A stretch of 64,000 nt of DNA. It comes from Pedobacter psychrodurus (lineage in GTDB: Bacteria > Bacteroidota > Bacteroidia > Sphingobacteriales > Sphingobacteriaceae). Shown here piece by piece: positions 25,447 to 34,360 of the stretch (the first letter of the stretch is position 1; every line of letters starts with the position of its first letter). The notes under the pieces were generated by a model. That model saw nothing but the letters and a program-made list of their open reading frames with translations, did no database searches and was not told where the DNA came from. Location of the stretch: NCBI RefSeq assembly GCF_004331735.1, contig NZ_SJSO01000016.1, positions 62,001 through 126,000 of the forward strand, written 5' to 3'. The position numbers and the translations under genes were made by a program.

Positions 25447-26121
25447 ATGAAGGTACTGATCATAGAAGATGAAAAAACGCTAGCCTTTGAGATGGAAAAG
25501 TTCCTTAAAAAGGCTTTTTTCTTATGTGATCTGGCCCATAGCTTTAAGCAGGGCGCTAATAAGCTAGAGCTAAATCAATATGATTATGTGCTTATTGATT
25601 TAGGTCTGCCAGATGGCGACGGCTTTGAACTGCTTAGCAAGGCGAAGAAAAGCAATCCTGATGCCGCTTACATTATTCTTACGGCCAGAGGTAAATTAGA
25701 AGACCGGGTGGCAGGCCTAGATATGGGAGCAGACGATTATTTAGCGAAACCCTTCTTCTTACCCGAACTTCAATCGCGCATGCAGGCCATTGCCAGGCGA
25801 AAATTTAAAGTTGCCGAAGATTTAATTCCCCTGGGAAACTTTAGTATCGATCTGCAAAAACGCTTTGTATTTTTTGAGGAAGAGCAGATTGAACTTTCGC
25901 GCAAAGAATTTGATCTTTTAAGCTACCTTTTACTGCATAAAAACAGGGTGCTTACCAGAATACAATTGAGCGAACATATTTGGGGCAACTTTGTAGATGA
26001 TGACTACGATTCTAACTACATTGATGCACATATTAAAAATATCAGAAAGAAATTAAATCTTTATGCCCCTACCGAATGGTTAGAAACCGTTAGGGGCGTT
26101 GGTTATAGAATTAAAAAATAA
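25447..26121 (+). CDS. OmpR-family response regulator
   Basis: A 224-residue protein with a receiver domain (MKVLIIEDEKTLAFEM with the acidic pair, YVLIDLGLPDGDGF with the phospho-acceptor, YLAKPF with the Lys). A winged-helix DNA-binding domain follows from about residue 130 (IELSRKEFDLLSYLLLH, VDAHIKNIRKKL-type recognition helix and VRGVGYRIKK). It is followed by its kinase gene with essentially no gap. Targets may include the upstream barrel gene and the divergent DUF4382 gene. Confidence 0.92.
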   Translation: MKVLIIEDEKTLAFEMEKFLKKAFFLCDLAHSFKQGANKLELNQYDYVLIDLGLPDGDGFELLSKAKKSNPDAAYIILTARGKLEDRVAGLDMGADDYLAKPFFLPELQSRMQAIARRKFKVAEDLIPLGNFSIDLQKRFVFFEEEQIELSRKEFDLLSYLLLHKNRVLTRIQLSEHIWGNFVDDDYDSNYIDAHIKNIRKKLNLYAPTEWLETVRGVGYRIKK

Positions 26122-26122
26122 T

Positions 26123-27463
26123 TTGAAACTATCTACTAAACTCACCTTATTTATTACCGGATCTAAACTTGCCATTGTAGGTCTGTTTATTCTATTGCTC
26201 CCTTTTCTGATCAGACAGATCGCTTCTAACTACACCAACTTTTCACTTAGAAACCAGCAAAAGAAAGTACTCCAAAACATCGATAAAAAGGGAATAGATT
26301 ATTACTTCGAAGGCGATAACAGTTATGGGAGTTACACCATGCTTAAAGATGAATATATTGCACTCGAAACTGTAGCGCAAACACTGAAACTAGATACCAT
26401 ACGCGATACCAAACGTATTGTAGAACAAGATACCATTGCTTATCGGGTACTGAGTTTTACTTTTCAAAAAAACCAAAAAAACTACCTCTTAGAAATCGGC
26501 AAAACTACCGCTAGTATCAACCACTACAATGATGCGCTCCAACGCTTTGCTTTATATGTGCTTATCATTCTTATTGCCTTAAGTATTGTTATAGACCTGA
26601 TTTTTACACGACAGTTAATCAAACCACTTGGTCAGATCATCAAATTAAGGCTAACCAATAGCCGGTTTCCTTTTAAAAAAAAACACGGCAATATTAACAC
26701 CAGTACGCAAGACTTTAAATACCTCGATCATTCGCTCATTTCGTTAATGGATAAGATTAATGAGGCTTTTGAAAAGGAGCGGGAATTTACGGCCAATGCC
26801 TCGCATGAGTTTATGACGCCCATTAGTATATTACAAAACAAGATGGAAAACCTGCTTACTGAAGAATCGGCATCAGAAGCGGTACAGGAACATATTGTGG
26901 ATATGATGAAAACACTGGAGCGGTTAAAGAAAATATCGCGTTCGCTTTTGCTTATTTCGAGAATAGAAAATGAGCAGTTCTCCAAACAGGAAGAGATAGA
27001 ACCACAAACACTCCTTAATGAAATAGTGGAAGAAATAGGCCATAGGCTCGAAGAGAAAAATATTCATATCGACATCAAGCTTAGCCATAATAAGCGTTTA
27101 AGCCATATCAATCATGATCTTTTATTTCAACTCTTTTATAACCTAATTAACAATGCAATTAAGTTTAACAAAGAAAATGGGCGTATACAGATTTCTGATC
27201 TTATCGAAAAAGGTTATTATTCCATTCAGGTTAGCGATAGTGGTCAGGGTATTAAAGCAGAAGATATACCACATGTATTTGATCGATTTAAAAAAACCGG
27301 TCATGCCGAAAATACGGGTTATGGATTAGGTCTTGCCATTGTTAAAAGCATAGCCAATTATCTTAGTCTAAAAGTTCTGGTGAATTCAATACCAGGGGAA
27401 GGAACAAGTTTTAAAGTTATTTTCGAAGTAGAACAACACAATGAGGTTGTCTCACAAATGTAG
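26123..27463 (+). CDS. Two-component sensor histidine kinase
   Basis: About 446 residues from a TTG start at 26123, one base after the regulator's stop (a TTG at 26099 also exists inside the regulator). There are two membrane segments (about residues 9-35 and 147-165) enclosing a periplasmic sensor region. A HisKA box follows (ASHEFMTPISILQNKMENLL with the phospho-His), then HATPase blocks: NLINNAIKF, VSDSGQGI and GYGLGLAIVKSI. It should phosphorylate the adjacent OmpR regulator. The start is inferred because no ATG is available. Confidence 0.88.
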   Translation: MKLSTKLTLFITGSKLAIVGLFILLLPFLIRQIASNYTNFSLRNQQKKVLQNIDKKGIDYYFEGDNSYGSYTMLKDEYIALETVAQTLKLDTIRDTKRIVEQDTIAYRVLSFTFQKNQKNYLLEIGKTTASINHYNDALQRFALYVLIILIALSIVIDLIFTRQLIKPLGQIIKLRLTNSRFPFKKKHGNINTSTQDFKYLDHSLISLMDKINEAFEKEREFTANASHEFMTPISILQNKMENLLTEESASEAVQEHIVDMMKTLERLKKISRSLLLISRIENEQFSKQEEIEPQTLLNEIVEEIGHRLEEKNIHIDIKLSHNKRLSHINHDLLFQLFYNLINNAIKFNKENGRIQISDLIEKGYYSIQVSDSGQGIKAEDIPHVFDRFKKTGHAENTGYGLGLAIVKSIANYLSLKVLVNSIPGEGTSFKVIFEVEQHNEVVSQM

Positions 27464-27797
27464 AATTGTCATCCTGAGGAATATTTTATTATATAAAAAT
27501 CAATAATGATAACAGAGGATTTTTTTTGCAGTAATAGGCTGCAAGGAATCGTCATCCGATAGCTATCGGATGCGAGAAGACTTTTTCAGTTGTTTTTAAA
27601 GGCATTCATGAGCTCACTTCATTCGGTTATCTTCATTCCTCGCAATGACGGCTTTTCTATTGAAATCTGTCATTGATAGCCTGTCGAAGGAACTGCTGGC
27701 GATTTGGTTAGTTTCGGGCGATTTTACTCTTTAGCCCATTTATTTTCAGCATATTATTTGGTATGTAACATGCTAAAAGATGGAAATTTTACGAACG
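27464..27797. repeat. Intergenic composite repeat (CTCAGGATGACA / CGTCATTGCGAG type)
   Basis: No gene is seen. Bases 27464-27500 are an inverted copy of the 37-base element found at 31761 and 39611. A palindrome CATCCGATAGCTATCGGATG lies near 27552-27571, and TCCTCGCAATGACGG near 27638 is the end of the second module. The same modules recur in other gaps of the window. Confidence 0.6.
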
Positions 27798-28529
27798 TTA
27801 ATGTTTCATCAATAAATCGATTAAAATGCCCAAAAGCACTAAAAAAAGGCCAAATGTTAACATCCCCAGGCTATAAGCAATAATTGCTTTTAAGTAGTTT
27901 GCTGCTTTTTTCCCGTTAAAAAACTGTGCTATAGCCCATGTACTGTAGGCTGCGCCTATCATGCCTGAAACTTTCATGAAACTAATTTTGATAAGTCCTT
28001 CGGCAACGGCAAAAACAGAAATGATTAACATACCAATCCCCATCACAAAGCACAGCAGGATTAATACTTCGAAGAAGTTGTAGTTGTATTTTTTAAAAAA
28101 TAGTTTTAACCATAAGGAAATACAAACGCCCATTAAAATATTGGCATAACCATAATGCCCCTGTACCCAATCGAAAATTAAACCAATGCTTGTTTTTTTT
28201 ACCTCGGTAAATTCAACGTAACCTTCTTCAATATGAAAGAAATGACTAATTACCGTATAAATTAACGAGCTAACGATGATAAATATAACAGGCTTTACCA
28301 GCCGGCTGCGGTTCTCGGTAATGAATGTTCTGATATTTTGGCCAGGTCTGATGAGCAGTTCTTTTACGGTAAACAATATTCCTTTTTCGAAATGTAGAAT
28401 ATGTTGTATTTCATGTAAGATATAGTGCGCATCTACCCTTTTAACCTGCACAGGCTGGCCGCAATGGCCGCAAAATTTAGTGTTAACGGTTTGGCTACAG
28501 TTTATACAGTTCATGGCATTTGGTATCAT
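27798..28529 (-). CDS. DUF3667 membrane protein with zinc-ribbon N-terminus
   Basis: A 243-residue protein starting with two CxxC pairs (NCINCSQTV and KFCGHCGQP), which form a zinc ribbon. A hydrophilic segment DAHYILHEIQHILHFEKGIL and PGQNIRTFITENRSRLVKP follow, then five or so transmembrane helices. This is the standard DUF3667 layout in Bacteroidota; no function is known. The Met at codon 6 (28514) is an alternative start. The gene is monocistronic. Confidence 0.88.
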   Translation of the reverse strand: MIPNAMNCINCSQTVNTKFCGHCGQPVQVKRVDAHYILHEIQHILHFEKGILFTVKELLIRPGQNIRTFITENRSRLVKPVIFIIVSSLIYTVISHFFHIEEGYVEFTEVKKTSIGLIFDWVQGHYGYANILMGVCISLWLKLFFKKYNYNFFEVLILLCFVMGIGMLIISVFAVAEGLIKISFMKVSGMIGAAYSTWAIAQFFNGKKAANYLKAIIAYSLGMLTFGLFLVLLGILIDLLMKH

Positions 28530-28855
28530 AAATAATTATTGATTTGCGTAATTTGATTTTCTCATCTATCGATTTTTAAAAAAGCATATGAGTGTCCAAG
28601 TTATGGAAAACATCATTACCTGAATAAATAAATAAATTTTTGCCCGAAGAAAAAGCAATTTAAATGCGAAAACTAAACCCAGTATCATCTAGACAATTAA
28701 GGCTTTCTTTAAAGCCAATTTACGCTTGTTTAATTCTACTAAGTTTAATTCAGGGTGTTTTTTCATGCTACAAAATTGCTTACAGTAAAAGTAAGCACAA
28801 AAACATTTTCAAAGGCTACACTTTAGTGTAAATTTGCTATTAAGCCATCCCCTAA
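28530..28855. other. Intergenic region without a supported gene
   Basis: AT-rich DNA with one clear inverted repeat, TGCTTAC/GTAAGCA around a 7-base spacer near 28773-28793. Many short frames exist but none looks coding. It probably holds the promoter of the decayed regulator that follows. Confidence 0.4.
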
Positions 28856-29580
28856 ATGAAAGATAACGTCGCCTCCGCTCTGCTGACCAAAAATAAGGTT
28901 GAAAAATATCAACCGAAAACCTTCTCCCGCAAGATTACATGGAAGCTATAAAAGCTTTTGCGCGCTTAACATACGAAAGTGTATATGTGATCGATTACGA
29001 AAAAATGGCGTTTGAGTATGTTTCAGAAAACCCCTTGTTTTTATGTGATTATTTGCCTGAAGAGATATTGGTTTAGGATATGAATTTTATTTTAAAAATG
29101 TTCCTGAAAAGGATCTCGTATTGTTGAGTCTGATTAACGAAGCGGGATTTGATTTTTTCGCGAAATTGTCTGATGGAGAAAAAAAACTATAGCATTACAT
29201 ACGATTTTCATCTGATTAACCAGGAAGGTAAACCCACGCTGATTAACCATAAGCTTACCCCCTTATTTTTAACTGGCGAAGGAAAGATGTGCGTTAAAAG
29301 GATTAAACTTTATTTCGATCAGATTACACATATTCAGGGTTTAAAAGATTATGCTATTATTCATGCCTCAGCAGAAAGGATCGTGATTAAGGGATCGATA
29401 AAGATGGTACAGGAAATGTTACCTGTGCAACTATTTATTCGGGTACACAAATCGTTTTTAGTAGCCCATAAGGCAATTAAGCGGATACAGCACAACAAGA
29501 TAACCATCGGCACTTACCAGATCCCAATCGGCCGGAACTACCGCGAAACATTGGAACAAAAGATTAACTTAAATAGATAA
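28856..29580 (+). pseudogene. Decayed regulator: PAS-like N-terminus joined to a LytTR domain
   Basis: Translation from the ATG at 28856 gives MKDNVASALLTKNKVEKYQP, then shifts frame near 28940 (missing base), near 29076 (GTTTAGG where GTTTTAGG is expected) and again in the A-run near 29177. Followed across these shifts, the protein continues AIKAFARLTYESVYVIDYEK, GYEFYFKNVPEKDL and SITYDFHLINQEGKP. That resembles the N-terminal domain of Bacteroidota PAS-LuxR regulators. The last 100 residues are instead a LytTR DNA-binding domain (FDQITHIQGLKDYAIIH, FIRVHKSFLVA, IPIGRNYRETL). The gene is broken and probably chimeric; only 29149-29580 remains as one frame. Confidence 0.65.
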
Positions 29581-29613
29581 ACTTTGGCCGGGATTTGCCG
29601 CCCCAACCAAAGT
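29581..29613. terminator. Hairpin between convergent genes
   Basis: ACTTTGG and CCAAAGT flank a GC-rich loop and are followed by a T-rich stretch. It lies between the decayed regulator and the convergent SDR gene. Confidence 0.45.
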
Positions 29614-29634
29614 CTAGTTTTATTAGAGATCACA

Positions 29635-30375
29635 CTAAGCGTTCAATCCACCGTCGATTGTTAAAAACGAACCGGTGATATATCTGGCTTCTTCGCTTGC
29701 AATAAAGTTCACAAATGCAGCGATATCTTCTACTGTGCCGTAATCTGGCAATGCCATACGGGTTCTTAGAAAATCAGCTAATGGTGCATCAGCAGGATTC
29801 ATGTCGGTATTAATTGGCCCAGGCTGAATCAGGTTTACGGTAATTTTTCGGGCGCCCAGATCGCGTGCCAAACCACGTGTAAAACCCTGAAGTGCCGATT
29901 TGCTCATGGTATACAAAGTGGTTTCAGGACCAACAGCGTTATCGCCCATGTTGCTACCAATGGTAATGATCCGACCACCCTCAGGCATGCCTTTTACAGC
30001 GGCCAAAGCAGCCACAAAAACCGCCTGTACATTAATAGCCATAATTTCGTTATAATCCTCAAGGGTGTGTTCTTCAAAGGCTTTACCAATATAGATGCCT
30101 GCATTGCTAATCAGCACATCAATACGGCCAAAATCGGCAATTGTTTTAGCCACTGCACCAGTTACTTCAGCAGGTATTGTACTGCTTGCTTTTAAGGCAA
30201 CCGCAACTCCACCAGCAGCTTCAACATCAGCCACTACGGCTAAAGCTTTTTCGGCTGAATTGGCATAAGTAAATACAACTTTTGCACCCTCTGCAGCCAA
30301 TCTTTTTACAATCGCTGCACCTATGCCCCGGCTTCCTCCTGTTACCAGCGCAATTTTATCTTCTAATTTTTTCAT
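29635..30375 (-). CDS. SDR-family oxidoreductase
   Basis: A 246-residue classical short-chain dehydrogenase with TGGSRGIGAAI (NADP-binding Rossmann motif), NAGIY, the catalytic Ser in ITIGSNMG, and YTMSK with catalytic Tyr and Lys. It ends ITGSFLTIDGGLNA, the usual end of 3-oxoacyl-reductase-like SDRs. The substrate cannot be told. It is divergent from an HxlR regulator with only 93 bases between, an arrangement typical of redox- or electrophile-responsive SDR genes under HxlR control. Confidence 0.9.
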   Translation of the reverse strand: MKKLEDKIALVTGGSRGIGAAIVKRLAAEGAKVVFTYANSAEKALAVVADVEAAGGVAVALKASSTIPAEVTGAVAKTIADFGRIDVLISNAGIYIGKAFEEHTLEDYNEIMAINVQAVFVAALAAVKGMPEGGRIITIGSNMGDNAVGPETTLYTMSKSALQGFTRGLARDLGARKITVNLIQPGPINTDMNPADAPLADFLRTRMALPDYGTVEDIAAFVNFIASEEARYITGSFLTIDGGLNA

Positions 30376-30440
30376 GTGTATTTTTTTTAATTTTATGCTA
30401 AAGTAAAAGAGATACTTTACATTTGCAGGTAAGCAACAAA

Positions 30441-30457
30441 TTGTTAGGTACTAACAA
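30441..30457. promoter_or_regulatory. Palindromic HxlR-type operator candidate
   Basis: TTGTTAG-GTA-CTAACAA is a perfect dyad in the gap between the HxlR gene and the SDR gene. A -7-like TACATTTG lies at 30418-30425. Both fit autoregulated divergent control. Confidence 0.55.
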
Positions 30458-30468
30458 AAAAGTAAGAA

Positions 30469-30888
30469 ATGAGAAAAGAGACATCAACCAATGCTTTAAA
30501 TGAAAAAATGATGATCGACAGTTGTGGCATGTCTTCATCGCTGGCGGTAATTGGCGGAAGGTGGAAACCTGCAATATTGTGCCGCCTTTCTTATGGCACC
30601 ATGCGTTATGGCGAACTTAAAAAAGACATTATTGGTATATCAGAACGGATGTTGGTGGCACAGTTAAGAGAACTGGAGAAAGACCAGATTATTACCCGTG
30701 TTGTTTTTCCGGAAGTACCACCAAGGGTAGAATACCGCTTAACCGAGTTGGGTCGTACCATGAAACCGATGCTGGATGCGATGTCTAACTGGGGCAATAT
30801 GTACAGGAAACATATTAACCAAACACAAGATTTATCTGGTGATTCGGCAACATTACACGTGCTTGATGAGACCAAAATTGGGATTTAG
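30469..30888 (+). CDS. HxlR-family transcriptional regulator
   Basis: A 139-residue winged-helix protein with the HxlR signature: CGMSSSLAVIGGRWKPAIL, MRYGELKKDIIGISERML, LRELEKDQIITRVVFPEVPP and VEYRLTELGRTMKPML. The Cys19 of the CGM motif sits where redox- or aldehyde-sensing HxlR proteins have a reactive Cys, though this is not proof of sensing. It probably controls the divergent SDR gene through the palindrome next to its start. Confidence 0.9.
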   Translation: MRKETSTNALNEKMMIDSCGMSSSLAVIGGRWKPAILCRLSYGTMRYGELKKDIIGISERMLVAQLRELEKDQIITRVVFPEVPPRVEYRLTELGRTMKPMLDAMSNWGNMYRKHINQTQDLSGDSATLHVLDETKIGI

Positions 30889-30943
30889 GGATTAGCTGTA
30901 ATAAATAGAAATTTTAATAAAAAACAACATGCTGTTTTTCGAC

Positions 30944-30978
30944 TGACAAACAGCTGTCATAATGCAGTCTTAGCTTTG
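30944..30978 (+). promoter_or_regulatory. Promoter/operator candidate for the DinB gene
   Basis: TGACA-N6-TGTCA (30944-30959) is followed by TAGCTTTG (30971-30978), which fits the Bacteroidota -7 consensus TAnnTTTG, 24 bases ahead of the DinB start. The dyad may be an operator overlapping the promoter. Confidence 0.4.
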
Positions 30979-31001
30979 TTCTATTAAATTAATATAACAT
31001 C

Positions 31002-31472
31002 ATGTCAGCAACTATGATTACTAAAAGCGAATTACTACAGCATTGGTTAGGCCACAGAAAACTAACCAGAAAAACCATTGAAAAATTTCCCGAAAAAGAA
31101 TTGTTCGAATTTTCGATCGGTGGAATGAGGCCTTTTTCTGCATTAATTAAAGAGTTATTATCGATTGATGTTCCTGGTTTAAAAGAAATGATCACCAAGG
31201 AAACATCGCCTTTTAGTCATGATCTTCCACTGAATACCAAGGAAGAGATTCTAACAAAATGGGATGAGGATACTCCAAAAATTGTGGAGTACTTTAACCA
31301 AATCTCTGAAGATCAGCTTCACGAAACAATTAAATTATTCGGACAGTACGAGTTTACAATCATTAGCCATCTCTTGTATTTCATTGATAACGAAATACAC
31401 CACCGTGGCCAGGGCTTTGTGTATTTACGAGCCTTAGGCATTGAGCCTCCATTTTTCTGGGACCGTTATTAA
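31002..31472 (+). CDS. DinB-family protein
   Basis: A 156-residue four-helix-bundle protein. HWLGHRKLTRKTIEKFPEKE at the start and NEIHHRGQGFVYLRALGIEP near the end are DinB/YfiT-like blocks, in which His residues of helices 1 and 4 bind a divalent metal. Such proteins act as thiol-dependent transferases or have no known role. The convergent gene is a WYL-domain regulator of the YafY type, often found next to DinB genes. Confidence 0.85.
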   Translation: MSATMITKSELLQHWLGHRKLTRKTIEKFPEKELFEFSIGGMRPFSALIKELLSIDVPGLKEMITKETSPFSHDLPLNTKEEILTKWDEDTPKIVEYFNQISEDQLHETIKLFGQYEFTIISHLLYFIDNEIHHRGQGFVYLRALGIEPPFFWDRY

Positions 31473-31803
31473 AAAGCAAGAGACTGTATCATAAAGGTTA
31501 TTTCACCTCAGATGCTGTCATGTTGTCCAAAGGACTCCTACGGAGAGCCTGTCGAAACGTTTTGCGAAACATTTAAACGGGTTACTCCAACTGGCCACCA
31601 TTGATGGACTGCAATAGAAAAATCGTCATTGCGAGGAGGAACGACGAAGCAATCTTTCATGCTAGTGATCCTTGCCATAAAGATTGCTTCGTCGGCTGAA
31701 AAAGCCTTCTCGCAATGACGATACTTGGAGGGGATTTATTATCTTTTAAATTCTTCCTTCATTTTTATAAAATAAATTATCACTCAGGATGACAATTCTA
31801 TAT
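31473..31803. repeat. Intergenic repeat with perfect CGTCATTGCGAG / CTCGCAATGACG arms
   Basis: Bases 31624-31720 form a large inverted repeat: 12-bp outer arms CGTCATTGCGAG and CTCGCAATGACG, with inner arms GACGAAGCAATCTT and AGATTGCTTCGTC. A second module at 31761-31797 is nearly identical (two mismatches in 37 bases) to 39611-39647. No gene is seen. Confidence 0.75.
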
Positions 31804-32772
31804 TTATGATACAGCCTCTTTGTTTTTTATTCTCTTCAGACCAGATTCCATGATTTCAACCAGCTCGTTATTTAAATGGGCTGGTTCTATAATTTCGGCA
31901 ACATCAACAAATTTAAGAAACCAGCGGACAAAAGAAACAACAGAAAGGGAACAGTCGAAATACATGATCACAAAATCATCTGAAATTTCTTCGCCCGTAA
32001 ATCCGAAAATCTGTCGTTCCCAATATAGAAAATGTGCATACTTCCGGTCTACCCTGATTTCTATTTTCATTATATTTTCGGATAGACCTTTATCCCGGAA
32101 TTCATTAATTGGCGGGTGTGTAATGGTGAAGTTTTCTTGGAGCACTAAAACTTTTTTAATCCTGTCTAGCCTAAAATTGCGGTAATCTTTTCTTAAATGG
32201 CAATAGGCTAACAGATACCAAAGACTGTGTTCGTAGAATACACCAATTGGTTCAACAGATCTGCCAACGGTATTAACATCACCACTTTTGAGGTAATCTA
32301 TCTGGGTTATTTTTTTCTTTAAAGTGCTATTGAGTAAAACATCAATAATATTGGGCAGGTAATCATTTGATTTAATGTCACTTTTAAGATGTACTGCATC
32401 TTCCAAATGCAGGAAATCTCTTTTTTGATGCACCTGAAAAGAGCTTTTTATTTTGATAAGTGCCGCCTCAAAATGTTTTTTAACAAATTCGGTTTCATGT
32501 TTTTGCATCACTTTTTCGGCAACCATTAAACTGAGAATTTCTTCCTGACTAAACCTTGATGGCTGTAGCCTAAACCCTTCCATAATCGAATAACCAGTTC
32601 CTGATTCGTTTACGATTGGAATGCCAGCAATCTCCAGGGCTTTTAAATCCCGGTAGATCGTTCTTATACTGATTTCGAACCGCTTTTGTAATTCTTCTGT
32701 AGTTACTACAGATTTAGATTGCAATAGAAAAAATATCTGTAGTATGCGGTCAAATCTTTTGGTAATATCCAT
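31804..32772 (-). CDS. YafY-type transcriptional regulator with WYL domain
   Basis: A 322-residue protein. The N-terminal DeoR-like helix-turn-helix reads RILQIFFLLQSKSVVTTEEL and ISIRTIYRDLKALEIAGIPI. A WYL domain lies at about residues 140-230 (SLWYLLAYCHLRKDYRNFRL then DRIKKV) and a WCX-like C-terminal extension follows. WYL domains bind nucleic acids or small ligands. It probably controls the convergent DinB gene or its own expression. Confidence 0.9.
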   Translation of the reverse strand: MDITKRFDRILQIFFLLQSKSVVTTEELQKRFEISIRTIYRDLKALEIAGIPIVNESGTGYSIMEGFRLQPSRFSQEEILSLMVAEKVMQKHETEFVKKHFEAALIKIKSSFQVHQKRDFLHLEDAVHLKSDIKSNDYLPNIIDVLLNSTLKKKITQIDYLKSGDVNTVGRSVEPIGVFYEHSLWYLLAYCHLRKDYRNFRLDRIKKVLVLQENFTITHPPINEFRDKGLSENIMKIEIRVDRKYAHFLYWERQIFGFTGEEISDDFVIMYFDCSLSVVSFVRWFLKFVDVAEIIEPAHLNNELVEIMESGLKRIKNKEAVS

Positions 32773-32823
32773 TTTTAAAAATGTATGTATTTACTTTAAC
32801 AGTTAATTTAGATGGTTTGCCCG

Positions 32824-33414
32824 TTAACGGAGAAATTGCTTTGGCAATACGTTTTCTGATGAGGATTTTATAAGTTCAAGAATTCTGTTTTGCCGGGTTT
32901 CTGGCTTTTTGGCTAGTACAATCCATTGCAGGATGGATTTCTTAACCGATTTACTAAGACTCAGAAAAAAAATCTTTGCGTCTTTTCTATTTTTAAATTC
33001 AGCGGCTAAATCTCTAGGTATTTTAAGTGTTTCCGCTGCATCTAAAGTTCTCCATGATCCATTTTGTTTGGCCCTTTTAATAGCTTCTAAACCTGCTTTT
33101 GCAATAAGTTCTTGTGCCAATAGGCGCTTTACCTTTTCCTTATTGATTTTTGACCAAACACTTTTAGGTTTCCGTTTACAGAAAAACTGCATAAATGTCT
33201 TCCCATCTATGGGTTTTTTTATACTGTCTATCCAGCCGAAACACAGAGCCTCATCTACAGCTTCGCTCCAGGTAATGCTTGGCAAACCAGAACCCTTCTT
33301 GCCATAAATTAGCCAAACTGAAGATTTAAGATCATGATGGGCTGCTAACCAATTCCGCCATTCTATAATGCTGCCTGGGCAAAAAGTTTCTATATCTTTT
33401 ACTTTATTTTCCAC
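32824..33414 (-). CDS. YdeI/OmpD-associated family protein
   Basis: A 196-residue soluble protein with the family pattern: WRNWLAAHHDLKSSVWLIYG, SITWSEAVDEALCFGWIDSI and KRKPKSVWSKINKEKV, and a C-terminal domain (FFLSLSKSVKKSILQWIVLA) typical of the OmdA/bacteriocin-protection family. Function in Bacteroidota is unknown; the family name comes from enterobacterial studies of stress and bacteriocin tolerance. It is 51 bases upstream of the WYL regulator gene on the same strand and may share its transcript. Confidence 0.85.
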   Translation of the reverse strand: MENKVKDIETFCPGSIIEWRNWLAAHHDLKSSVWLIYGKKGSGLPSITWSEAVDEALCFGWIDSIKKPIDGKTFMQFFCKRKPKSVWSKINKEKVKRLLAQELIAKAGLEAIKRAKQNGSWRTLDAAETLKIPRDLAAEFKNRKDAKIFFLSLSKSVKKSILQWIVLAKKPETRQNRILELIKSSSENVLPKQFLR

Positions 33415-33622
33415 TATTTCGCAATTAATAAAATAATTTTAAGGAACAGATTGTACATAAAATTATTTTTAATTAAGCAACAAATTTAGCAGGCCAACTG
33501 ACAACCCTATGGCAGTGGTGATTTTATCTTTTATAAAATTAGCTAAGATATGCTATCGCATTACGGAGATTAAAAAGAATCATTGGTCTGGACCATAATA
33601 AACTCCACCAATGCCAAAAAGC

Positions 33623-34102
33623 TTAGCGGTTAAAGCCTTCGCTTGCTATTATCATCTTTAATGTTTCCAATTGCCAAATACGTTCGGCTTTTATCCGATT
33701 TAAATCTTTATGGAAAGCTAAGCCAATGGTTTTAATTGCATAATCCGCGCATACCATGGCATGCTCCCTCATGTGCCCAACACCTACCGCCTGACCAGCT
33801 GTTCGAATAGCATTTTTCGTCACCTCGGTACTACATGCCCTGGCAAGCTCATGAATTTTGAAACCAGCCTGTCTAACCTCGTGAACACTTGCTTTTCCAA
33901 CTTGCCAACGTTTATTTATTTCGAATCCGATTTCAATAACGGATAAATCTATATTTTCATCTGGCAAACAGGTTAACAAATTTTTCGCACACTTAATTGC
34001 CCACTTTGCTAAAGAAACCTGATCTGTTTTCTCGTAAATGTTATCAATTTCAGTTCTTAAATCGCTATCATCAAGTATTTTGATTTTCGATATAGTCGGC
34101 AT
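33623..34102 (-). CDS. Putative immunity protein (Imm5-like)
   Basis: A 159-residue alpha-helical protein. The block VHEVRQAGFKIHELARACST followed by GQAVGVGHMREHAMVCADYA matches proteins annotated as putative immunity proteins (Imm-5-like). No toxin gene is adjacent, so it stands as an orphan. The conserved His and Cys residues (GHMREHAMVC) may be structural or catalytic; the real role is not established. Start ATG at 34102 is clear. Confidence 0.7.
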   Translation of the reverse strand: MPTISKIKILDDSDLRTEIDNIYEKTDQVSLAKWAIKCAKNLLTCLPDENIDLSVIEIGFEINKRWQVGKASVHEVRQAGFKIHELARACSTEVTKNAIRTAGQAVGVGHMREHAMVCADYAIKTIGLAFHKDLNRIKAERIWQLETLKMIIASEGFNR

Positions 34103-34360
34103 AAATTTTAAACTATGTTAACCCCTTCTTTATTCAGTTTGAGTCGGCAGCTCCCTTCTTTATCTGGATAATAGATTTCAAAGGCATAATAAAATGAAAT
34201 TAATCAATATTACAGAAAAGGCTGGCAATTCAAACAGCGAAGACAGTAAAATACTACGTTTACAAAGGAACGGTAAGCCTTAAGTTCAAGCTACCAATTT
34301 ATGCTGCATTTTTAAAATGATGACACAAGCAGGAGTCAGACCTTATACTGATTGATGTAT

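Noticed and set aside
32909-33307. 132-codon plus-strand frame opposite the YdeI/OmpD-type gene
   Set aside because: Shadow of the recognised minus-strand gene.
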